Below are positions 1-6,536 of a DNA stretch of 6,945 bases, piece after piece. The position numbers were made by a program, and so were the translations under genes. Numbering within the stretch: the first letter of the stretch is position 1; every line of letters starts with the position of its first letter. Source of the stretch: Comamonadaceae bacterium (GTDB lineage Bacteria; Pseudomonadota; Gammaproteobacteria; Burkholderiales; Burkholderiaceae_C). The notes under the pieces were generated by a model. That model was not told the origin of the DNA, did no database searches, and worked only from the letters and a program-made list of their open reading frames with translations. The DNA is taken from contig CANJXV010000135.1 of NCBI GenBank assembly GCA_947478935.1, positions 1 to 6,945 of the forward strand. Direction: 5' to 3'.

Positions 1-1603
1 CCAGCCGCTGCTTGTTGGCGCGTTTGGCATCTTGCAGCGCTTTGATCAGCGCTGGCTGATGGGCCAGCGGGGCCAAAGCACCGAGCTGGGTGAGGTCACG
101 CCGCCAGCCGGTGCCGATGTATTTGTCCAGCACCGCCGCCAGGGCCGGATTGGCCTGCGCCAGCCAGCGGCGCGGTGTGATGCCATTGGTTTTATTGTTG
201 AAGCGCGCCGGCCATAACTGCGCAAACTCGGCAAAGATCGATTGCTGCATCAGCGATGAATGCAGGGCCGAAACCCCGTTGATAGAGTGGCTGGCTACCA
301 CCGCCAAATAGGCCATGCGCACCCTGCGCTCGCCTTGCTCGTCCACCAAAGAGACGCGTTGCAAGAGTTCAGGCCCAGCCCCCTGCGCAGTCAGATCTTC
401 CAGAAAGCGCGCATTGATATCAAAAATGATTTGTAAATGGCGCGGCAGGATTCGTCCGAACATTTCTACTGGCCAGGTTTCTAGGGCCTCGTGCATCAGC
501 GTATGGTTGGTGTACGAGAAAACCGCTTGGCACAGCGTCCAGGCTTGGTCCCAAGACAGCGCATGCTCATCGAGCAGCAAGCGCATGAGCTCGGGAATCG
601 CGAGCACTGGGTGGGTGTCGTTGAGGTGAATGCTGACCTTAGCGGGCAGCTCTTTGAAATCGGTGTGGGTCTGGAGGTAGCGGCGCAGCAGGTCCTGCAC
701 GCTGGCGCTTACAAAGAAATACTCCTGATGCAAACGCAACTCTCGGCCGGCGGGCGTGGAGTCATCTGGATAGAGCACACGGCTAACGTTTTCCGAGTGG
801 TTTTTGCTCTCTACCGCAGCGAAATAATTGCCCCGGTTGAAAGCGCCAAGGTCGATCTCGTGGGTGGCCTTGGCCGACCACAGGCGCAGCGTGTTGGTGG
901 CCTGCGTGTCGTAGCCGGGGATGATGGTGTCGTAGGCCATGGCTTGCACCTCATGTGCGCTTATCCACTGGCACTTGCCGTCGTCTTCCAGCACATGCCC
1001 GCCAAACTGCACCCGGTACACCACCTCGGGCCGGGCGAATTCCCAGGGGTTGCCTTGGGTTAGCCAGTAGTCGGGCACCTCCACTTGACGGCCGTCCACA
1101 ATGGTCTGGCGGAACATGCCGTAGTCATACCTTATGCCGTATCCATAGCCCGCGATGTTGAGGGTGGCCATCGCATCCAGAAAGCAGGCCGCTAAACGAC
1201 CCAATCCACCGTTGCCTAATGCGGCATCGGGCTCAAGCTCACTGATGGCGGCCATGTCTACGCCGAAATCCAACAAGGCCTGCTGCATTCTTGCGCGCAA
1301 TCCCAGCGCCAGTAGCGCGTTGCCAAAGGTGCGCCCCACCAAAAACTCCATGGACAGGTAGTACACCCGCTTGGAATCTTGGGCGTACTGGGCCCGGGTG
1401 GTTTTCATCCAGCGCTCGATCAACTGGTCACGCACCGCGTAGGCCGCAGCGTTAAGCCAATCTTGCGCGCTCGCCGTCTGTGGGTCTTTACCTACGCTGA
1501 ACATCAGCTTGTTGGCGATCGCACGTTTGAGCGACTCCAGGTCCCGCTTGGGGCTGTCGAAGGGAAACGTGGCTTGTGGGGAGGTCAAATCAGAAAAATT
1601 CAT
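1..1603 (-). CDS. glgP: Glycogen/alpha-glucan phosphorylase, N-terminal part (3' end beyond window)
   Basis: This is a PLP-dependent GT35 phosphorylase that releases glucose-1-phosphate from the non-reducing ends of glycogen in the cytoplasm. From the ATG at 1603-1601 I read 534 uninterrupted codons to the window edge, where E. coli GlgP has about 815 in total, so roughly the first 65% is present. Visible family segments are KLMFSVGKD (32-40), YYLSMEFLVGR (81-91), GNGGLGRLAACFLD (130-143), GIRYDYGMF (156-164), NPWEF (185-189), NHSENVSRVLYPDD (268-281), HLNDTHPVL (326-334) and TNGITPRRW (472-480). The lysine that carries PLP lies in the missing C-terminal part, so catalytic completeness cannot be judged. 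The start is supported by alignment with the E. coli N-terminus, but the upstream 18-nt spacer has no clear Shine-Dalgarno; coupling to glgA translation is an inference. It is the last of the five visible operon genes. No frameshift was found. Confidence 0.97.
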   Translation of the reverse strand, partial: MNFSDLTSPQATFPFDSPKRDLESLKRAIANKLMFSVGKDPQTASAQDWLNAAAYAVRDQLIERWMKTTRAQYAQDSKRVYYLSMEFLVGRTFGNALLALGLRARMQQALLDFGVDMAAISELEPDAALGNGGLGRLAACFLDAMATLNIAGYGYGIRYDYGMFRQTIVDGRQVEVPDYWLTQGNPWEFARPEVVYRVQFGGHVLEDDGKCQWISAHEVQAMAYDTIIPGYDTQATNTLRLWSAKATHEIDLGAFNRGNYFAAVESKNHSENVSRVLYPDDSTPAGRELRLHQEYFFVSASVQDLLRRYLQTHTDFKELPAKVSIHLNDTHPVLAIPELMRLLLDEHALSWDQAWTLCQAVFSYTNHTLMHEALETWPVEMFGRILPRHLQIIFDINARFLEDLTAQGAGPELLQRVSLVDEQGERRVRMAYLAVVASHSINGVSALHSSLMQQSIFAEFAQLWPARFNNKTNGITPRRWLAQANPALAAVLDKYIGTGWRRDLTQLGALAPLAHQPALIKALQDAKRANKQRL

Positions 1604-1621
1604 GGGCAAGGGCGCGTGAAG

Positions 1622-3088
1622 CTAAGACGTTGAAATAAGTGATGCGTACATGTCGCGGTATTGCCGAGCGCTGTCCTCCCAGCTCGATGCAATTCGCATG
1701 CCGTTGTGGCGGACGCGGTTCCAGTCCGCCCGCCGCCGGTACAGTGCAAAGGCGCGGCGCAGAGCGCTGCGGTAGGGTGTGTTGTCAAAAGCGTCAAATA
1801 CAAAACCGGTGGCACTGTTGTTGTCCAGGGTTTCCAGATCGGTGTCTACCACGGTATCGGCCAGGCCGCCGACGCGGCGCACCAGTGGCAAGCTACCGTA
1901 TTTCATGCCGTAAAGCTGGGTAAGTCCACAGGGTTCAAAGCGCGACGGTACAAGCGTTACATCACTGCCGCCAAATATGCGGTGCGCCAACGCTTCGTCA
2001 TAGTCCAGCCGCACCGCCACCCGGCCGGGATAGGCCTGCGCTTGCGCTGCCAGCGCATGTTCGAGCGCGGCGTCACCGCTGCCCAGCACCAGCAACTGGC
2101 CACCGCCGCCGACAATTTCCTCGATCCCGCCCAGCACCAGCGGCAGGCCTTTTTGCTCAGTCAGGCGGCCCACCAGGGTGAACAAGGGCGCATCGGGCAG
2201 CACTTGCAAACCGGTTTCGGTTTGCAAGTGCGCTTTATTGAGGGCTTTGCCGGTCAGTTTGCGCACATCGAAGCTGTGGGGCAGCAGGGCATCGTGCTTG
2301 GGATCCCAGACGCTGCTGTCCACGCCGTTCAAGATGCCGCTGAGCTGCGCGGCCCGGCTGCGCAGCAATCCGTCTAAGCCGAAACCCTGCTCTGGGGTCT
2401 GGATTTCGCGAGCGTACGTAGGGCTTACGGTACTGATGTGGTTTGCATAAACCAGGCCCGCTTTCATAAAAGAAACCTGCCCATAAAACTCAAGTCCATC
2501 AACACTAAACGCGCTGGCGGGCAAGCCCATTTCGGGAAAACATCCCGCGTCAAAGCAGCCCTGGTAGGCCAGGTTGTGGATCGTGAACAGACATGGAACC
2601 CGGTGCGGCCTGTCCCACAAGGCCATGCAAGCAGGAGCCAGCCCGGCATGCCAGTCATGGCAATGCACCAATTGGGGACTCCAAGCGTGGTCCAAACCAT
2701 AGGCCAGGTGCGCAGCGCCCCAAGCCAGTGCAGCAAAACGCCGGTGGTTATCGGCGTAGGGGTGATGCTGTGCGTCGTGGTAGGGGTTGCCAGGCCGGTC
2801 ATACAAGCCTGGCGCTACCAGCACATAAGCCTTGAGCGCCTGACCCCCAGCACCTAATCCGGGTAAATGCCCCAAAACCACCTCGATGCGCTCGCCCCAG
2901 GGGGTGGTGAAATTGCCGATGGGCTGCGCTGCGTGCATACCATCACAAACTGCCGGGAAGCCTGGTAGCAAGGGTCGCACATCGCAAGCCTGGGCGCCAA
3001 GCGCTGCGGGCAGTGCACCTGCTACATCGGCCAAGCCGCCGGTTTTGAGCAAGGGAAAAAGTTCGGAGCTAACCTGAAGAATACGCAT
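1622..3088 (-). CDS. glgA: Glycogen synthase (ADP-glucose-dependent, GT5)
   Basis: GlgA transfers glucose from ADP-glucose to the non-reducing end of an alpha-1,4-glucan. The protein is 488 residues from the ATG at 3088-3086, against 477 in E. coli. The GT-B fold is evident. The N-terminal lobe has the ADP-glucose loop KTGGLADV (15-22, Lys15), HDWHAG (144-149) and HNLAYQG (171-177). The linker region has GILNGVD (251-257). The C-terminal lobe has GRLTEQKG (307-314, Arg308 and Lys313), PSRFEPCGLTQ (381-391, Glu385 as the conserved acidic residue) and GGLADTVVD (407-415). An in-frame GTG two codons upstream (3094-3092) is possible, but the ATG gives MRILQVSSE, which matches the family N-terminus directly. 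Neither start has a convincing Shine-Dalgarno. The stop is TAG at 1624-1622. The gene is 23 nt from glgC and 18 nt from glgP. A perfect 14-bp inverted repeat lies inside it at 2200-2231. Confidence 0.98.
   Translation of the reverse strand: MRILQVSSELFPLLKTGGLADVAGALPAALGAQACDVRPLLPGFPAVCDGMHAAQPIGNFTTPWGERIEVVLGHLPGLGAGGQALKAYVLVAPGLYDRPGNPYHDAQHHPYADNHRRFAALAWGAAHLAYGLDHAWSPQLVHCHDWHAGLAPACMALWDRPHRVPCLFTIHNLAYQGCFDAGCFPEMGLPASAFSVDGLEFYGQVSFMKAGLVYANHISTVSPTYAREIQTPEQGFGLDGLLRSRAAQLSGILNGVDSSVWDPKHDALLPHSFDVRKLTGKALNKAHLQTETGLQVLPDAPLFTLVGRLTEQKGLPLVLGGIEEIVGGGGQLLVLGSGDAALEHALAAQAQAYPGRVAVRLDYDEALAHRIFGGSDVTLVPSRFEPCGLTQLYGMKYGSLPLVRRVGGLADTVVDTDLETLDNNSATGFVFDAFDNTPYRSALRRAFALYRRRADWNRVRHNGMRIASSWEDSARQYRDMYASLISTS
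2200..2231 (-). repeat. Perfect 14-bp hairpin inside glgA
   Basis: Arms 2200-2213 and 2218-2231 are exact reverse complements separated by a 4-nt loop (2214-2217). The arm on the plus strand is gcacttgcaaaccg; on the mRNA the loop is AAAC. It spans about codons 286-297 of glgA (residues AHLQTETGLQVL), just before the second GT-B lobe. There is no T-run after it on the minus strand, so it does not look like an intrinsic terminator. Its role is unknown. Confidence 0.9.
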
Positions 3089-3111
3089 GCACACAAGCCG
3101 GAGCGGAACGC

Positions 3112-4401
3112 TTAGGAGGAAGTTAATGCGTCGAGCATAGCGCTGGTAATCAGGACCACGCCGTTCTCGGTGCGCTCAAATCGTGCCGCATCGAGCGCGG
3201 CGTCTTCGCCGACGACCAGGCCTTCAGGCAGTTCGCAGCCCCGGTCCACCACAATTTTGCGCAAACGGCAGCCCCGGCCCACCGTCACGTCGGGCAAAAA
3301 AACCGCTTGGTCAATCTCACAAAACGAATGCACTCGCACGCCAGAAAACAAAACGGAATTGCTCACAACCGAGCCCGAGACAATGCAACCGCCAGAGACC
3401 ATAGTGTTGATCGCCTGCCCGTGTTTGCCCTGGGCATCCTGCACAAACTTGGCTGGTGGGAGCTGGCGCTGGCTCGTCCAAATAGGCCAATTGGTGTCAT
3501 AAATATCTAGCGCTGGTGTGACGGATGCGAGATCCAGATTAGCCTCCCAAAACGCGTCTATCGTGCCCACGTCACGCCAATAGGGCACAGACTCCTGCGT
3601 GGAGGACACACAGGACATGGAGAACGGATGGGCAATAGCACGTCCTTCCTCCACCACGCGTGGAATCACATCCTTTCCAAAGTCGTGGCTGGACGATGCG
3701 TTTGCCAGATCTTCGTCTAGCACCCGGTAGAGATACGCTGCGTTGAAGATGTAAATCCCCATGCTGGCCAGCGCCACATCTGGCTTACCGGGCATGGGCT
3801 GAGGCTGTTCGGGCTTTTCAGCAAAGCTCACGATGGTGCGTTCCGCTTCAATAGCCATGACCCCAAATGCACTGGCTTCTTGCAGCGGCACTTCTATGCA
3901 GCCCACCGTGCAATCCATGCCGCTCTCCACATGGTCTTTGAGCATCAGCGAGTAATCCATTTTGTACACATGGTCACCCGCCAGGATGACCACGTAATCC
4001 GGGTTGCTGCTTTGGATGATGTCCAGATTTTGGTAAATCGCATCGGCGGTCCCGCGGTACCAGTGCTCGTCATTAAGCCGTTGTTGGGCTGGCAACATGT
4101 CCACCATCTCGTTGAGCTCGGCGCGCAAAAAACTCCAGCCACGCTGGATATGGCGCAATAGGGAATGCGATTTGTATTGCGTGATGACACCAATACGCCG
4201 GATGCCGGAGTTGACACAGTTGGACAGCGCGAAATCAACAATGCGGAACTTCCCACCGAAATACACCGCCGGCTTGGCGCGCTTATCGGTCAACTGCTTC
4301 AAGCGGGAACCACGTCCACCGGCCAGCACCAGGGCGATGGTGCGGCGCACCAGCATATGGGGTTGCATGGAGGGCTTGTGCGGGGCATCTGCTGTGGACA
4401 T
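3112..4401 (-). CDS. glgC: Glucose-1-phosphate adenylyltransferase (ADP-glucose pyrophosphorylase)
   Basis: GlgC makes ADP-glucose and pyrophosphate from ATP and glucose-1-phosphate, the committed and normally allosteric step of bacterial glycogen synthesis; it acts as a tetramer. The protein is 429 residues, against 431 in E. coli. The nucleotidyltransferase domain (about 21-290) shows LAGGRGSRL (26-34), the KRAKPAV segment (40-46), PAQQR (104-108), WYRGTAD (114-120), the catalytic AGDH (141-144, Asp143), FAEKP (193-197, Lys196 equivalent to E. coli Lys195 that binds glucose-1-phosphate) and YWRDVGT (274-280). The C-terminal left-handed beta-helix (about 300-429) has VSGGCIVSGS (335-344) and hexapeptide-like repeats. 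Lys40 and Arg41 correspond to E. coli Lys39 and Arg40, where fructose-1,6-bisphosphate acts, so similar activation is a reasonable inference. The ATG at 4401-4399 has a strong AGGAG 7 nt upstream. The stop is TAA at 3114-3112. Confidence 0.98.
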   Translation of the reverse strand: MSTADAPHKPSMQPHMLVRRTIALVLAGGRGSRLKQLTDKRAKPAVYFGGKFRIVDFALSNCVNSGIRRIGVITQYKSHSLLRHIQRGWSFLRAELNEMVDMLPAQQRLNDEHWYRGTADAIYQNLDIIQSSNPDYVVILAGDHVYKMDYSLMLKDHVESGMDCTVGCIEVPLQEASAFGVMAIEAERTIVSFAEKPEQPQPMPGKPDVALASMGIYIFNAAYLYRVLDEDLANASSSHDFGKDVIPRVVEEGRAIAHPFSMSCVSSTQESVPYWRDVGTIDAFWEANLDLASVTPALDIYDTNWPIWTSQRQLPPAKFVQDAQGKHGQAINTMVSGGCIVSGSVVSNSVLFSGVRVHSFCEIDQAVFLPDVTVGRGCRLRKIVVDRGCELPEGLVVGEDAALDAARFERTENGVVLITSAMLDALTSS

Positions 4402-4408
4402 GGGGTCG

Positions 4409-4413
4409 CTCCT
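4409..4413 (-). promoter_or_regulatory. Shine-Dalgarno of glgC
   Basis: AGGAG on the minus strand lies 7 nt upstream of the glgC ATG, inside the 25-nt glgX-glgC spacer. It is the only strong ribosome-binding site among the four gene starts in the window and it fixes the glgC start. The extended sequence CTTAGGAG (4416-4409) is exactly complementary to CTCCTAAG at the glgC stop (3118-3111). Confidence 0.85.
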
Positions 4414-4426
4414 AAGTTAGTTCTTG

Positions 4427-6529
4427 TTACGTTGATTTAGGTGCTGCGCTGGCGAGCCACAAACTCCCCGGCGGCAGCATCTCAACGTTTTCCAAGCGTC
4501 TATTAGGGCTGTCGCCGCCAGCCGTGTCAATCAGAAGAAACCACACCCCCGGCGGCAGCACAGAAGGCATCGGATCGGACGCGCTGTTACACAGCAGAAG
4601 GCAACTCGCATAAAGCGCATTGTTTTGGTGCGTGCTACCCATTGCGTGGACCCAGTCGAGTTGCACGGCCACCGTTTGGTGCGCCGGATCGTTCCAATCC
4701 TCGGGACGCGGGGCGCTTGCATCGGGTAAAAACCACCGCGCCATCACACCCTGGTCTGCGCCCTCTGCTTGCCACCAGTTGCTACTGCGCAGCACGATGC
4801 GACTTTGGCGCAGCGCCTGTACCGAAGCGATGAAATCGGCATAGCCTGTATCGGCATTTTCCCAGTCCAACCAGCTGATGGTGTTATCTTGGCAGTAGGC
4901 GTTGTTGTTGCCACTCTGGCTGTGGCCGATGCTGTCGCCGGCCTGCACCATGGGTGTGCCCAGCGACAGCAGGGTGATCGCTAATAGCACGCGCTGCCAT
5001 TGGCTGCGTTGCGCGCGGATCTGCGGGTCTGCGCTATCGCCTTCAGCACCGCAGTTGATGCTCAGGTTGTGTCCATGTCCATCGCGGTTGTCTTCGCCAT
5101 TGGCCTGGTTACGCCGTTCGGTGTAGCGCAGCAGATCGGCCAAAGTAAAACCGTCATGCGCAGCGACAAAATTTACGCTGCTGTGGGCGGCTCGCGTGCG
5201 CGGTTCAAAAGTGTCACTGGAGCCAGCCAGCCGCATGGCCCATTCGCCCAGGCCCACATTGCGGTGCAACCAAAAACTGCGCTGGGTGTCGCGAAAGCGG
5301 TCGTTCCACTCGAGCCAAGCCGCTGGAAACTGCCCCAGCTGATATCCGCCTTCGCCAATGTCCCAGGGCTCGGCCACCAGGGTGCAGGTCGACAACAGCG
5401 GATCGTCCGCCAGGGCCTGCAATAGGGGGGCGCGGGCCGAAAACGCATAGTCTTGCGCAGCCGCGCCGCGCCCCAGCGCAGGGGCCAGGTCAAAGCGAAA
5501 GCCGTCTATTCCATAGTCAAGCACCCAGCTGCGAAGGCTTTGCAGCACCATGCGGATGACCAGCGGATGGTCCAGCCGCAAACAGTTGCCGCAGCCAGTC
5601 CAATTGCGATAGCGTGCCGCATCGTCTGGGTCCAGGTGGTAGTAGGTGGCATTGTCGATACCGCGCAAGCCCAATGTCGGACCGTACTCGTCGGTCTCAC
5701 CGCTGTGGTTGTAGACCACATCGAGCAGCACTTCCAGCCCGGCGGCGTGCAAGGCGCTCACCATGGCGCGTAATTCGCTGCGTGCTGTGGTGCCTGGCTG
5801 ACCACTCCAGTAGCGCGCGGTCGGTGCGCTCCATGCAATAGGGCTATAGCCCCAGTAATTGCGCAGTTGCAGCTTGAGCAATCGCAGCTCATCGGCGCAA
5901 GTAGCCAGGGGCATCAGGCTGACGGTGGTCACCCCCATTCTTTTGAGGTGGGCAATCGCAGCGGGGTGGGCCAACCCGGCATAGCTGCCGCGCAGCGCCG
6001 GGGGAATATCGGGGTGTAGGGCGGTAAAGCCTTTGACGTGCAATTCGCAAATCAGGCGTTGCGCCGGGTCAAGCACCGGGCCTCGCGCAGCTGGCTCGAA
6101 GGGTTCCACCACGACGGCTTTCATGGCCTGTTGCGCGTTGTCGCGCTTGTCCTGCAGCGTGGGTGCCTCCGCGCAGTGGCCAAGGTGGATGTCCTGCCCG
6201 TCGTATGCACCCAGCACCGACGCGGCGCTCGGGTCTAGCAAAAGCTTGTGGGGATTGAAGCGCTGGCCCTGCGCAGGGTCCCAGGGGCCGTGCACGCGCC
6301 AACCGTAAACCAATCCGGCCGCTGCGCCGGGGACCAGGGCTTGCCAGACACCGTCTACCGCCGGGGGCATCTTCAGGCGCCTTGTTTCAGTCAGGCCACT
6401 AGCATCAAACAGACATAGGTCGAGCGCCTGCGCGTTCGGTGCTGCCAAGGCGAATTGCACGCCGCCGTCCACCACCGTTGCGCCCAGCAGCGGTACGTCA
6501 GTCAGGCGCTGCAAGGACGCGTCCGTCAC
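4427..6529 (-). CDS. glgX: Glycogen debranching enzyme (GH13, GlgX/isoamylase type)
   Basis: GlgX hydrolyses alpha-1,6 branch points, mainly the short limit branches left by GlgP. From the proposed GTG at 6529-6527 it is 700 residues, against 657 in E. coli. An N-terminal beta-sandwich (CBM48-like, about 10-110, including YGWRVHGPW at 75-83) precedes the GH13 barrel. Catalytic regions are DVVYNH (270-275), GFRFDLA (343-349, nucleophile Asp347), VAEPWD (385-390, acid/base Glu387) and AAHDGF (456-461, Asp459). GlgX signatures TGCGN (311-315), QANGEDNRDG (475-484) and GNNNAYCQDN (540-549) follow, then a C-terminal beta domain. The usual GDE before the last motif reads GDS (531-533). The start lies 7 nt after the glgB stop with only a weak GTGAG nearby, suggesting coupling to glgB. 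An upstream ATG at 6736 would add 69 residues from a second frame of glgB and is rejected. A TTG at codon 6 is a weaker alternative. The stop is TAA at 4429-4427. Confidence 0.95.
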   Translation of the reverse strand: MTDASLQRLTDVPLLGATVVDGGVQFALAAPNAQALDLCLFDASGLTETRRLKMPPAVDGVWQALVPGAAAGLVYGWRVHGPWDPAQGQRFNPHKLLLDPSAASVLGAYDGQDIHLGHCAEAPTLQDKRDNAQQAMKAVVVEPFEPAARGPVLDPAQRLICELHVKGFTALHPDIPPALRGSYAGLAHPAAIAHLKRMGVTTVSLMPLATCADELRLLKLQLRNYWGYSPIAWSAPTARYWSGQPGTTARSELRAMVSALHAAGLEVLLDVVYNHSGETDEYGPTLGLRGIDNATYYHLDPDDAARYRNWTGCGNCLRLDHPLVIRMVLQSLRSWVLDYGIDGFRFDLAPALGRGAAAQDYAFSARAPLLQALADDPLLSTCTLVAEPWDIGEGGYQLGQFPAAWLEWNDRFRDTQRSFWLHRNVGLGEWAMRLAGSSDTFEPRTRAAHSSVNFVAAHDGFTLADLLRYTERRNQANGEDNRDGHGHNLSINCGAEGDSADPQIRAQRSQWQRVLLAITLLSLGTPMVQAGDSIGHSQSGNNNAYCQDNTISWLDWENADTGYADFIASVQALRQSRIVLRSSNWWQAEGADQGVMARWFLPDASAPRPEDWNDPAHQTVAVQLDWVHAMGSTHQNNALYASCLLLCNSASDPMPSVLPPGVWFLLIDTAGGDSPNRRLENVEMLPPGSLWLASAAPKST

Positions 6530-6536
6530 GGTTAGC

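Noticed and set aside
491..1063. 190-codon plus-strand open frame opposite glgP
   Set aside because: It lies fully antisense to a clearly recognised gene, has no recognisable domain, and such frames are common in GC-rich coding DNA.
2226..2234. Sequence aagtgcgct resembling the Haemophilus DNA uptake core AAGTGCGGT
   Set aside because: It has one mismatch, occurs once as part of the glgA hairpin, and the gene content and GC-rich DNA do not suggest a Pasteurellaceae host.
1661..2377. 238-codon plus-strand open frame opposite glgA
   Set aside because: It is antisense to well-conserved GlgA sequence, has a Gln/Ala-rich composition, and shows no family motif or upstream ribosome-binding site I could support.
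3102..3112. Small hairpin (4-bp stem, GAA loop) in the glgC-glgA spacer
   Set aside because: The stem is too short to be stable and has no T-run, so it supports neither a terminator nor a regulatory element.
4467..4563. Two copies of ccccggcggcagca near the 3' end of glgX
   Set aside because: Both encode the same Leu-Pro-Pro-Gly turn in the C-terminal beta domain, so shared protein sequence and codon use explain the repeat.
5000..5425. 141-codon plus-strand open frame opposite glgX
   Set aside because: It is complementary to the conserved GH13 barrel, with no independent evidence of coding.
5841..5852. 12-bp palindrome gggctatagccc in glgX
   Set aside because: It encodes the conserved WGYSP segment, so the protein constrains the sequence. 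Palindromes of this length are expected by chance in a window this size more often than the 14-bp hairpin.
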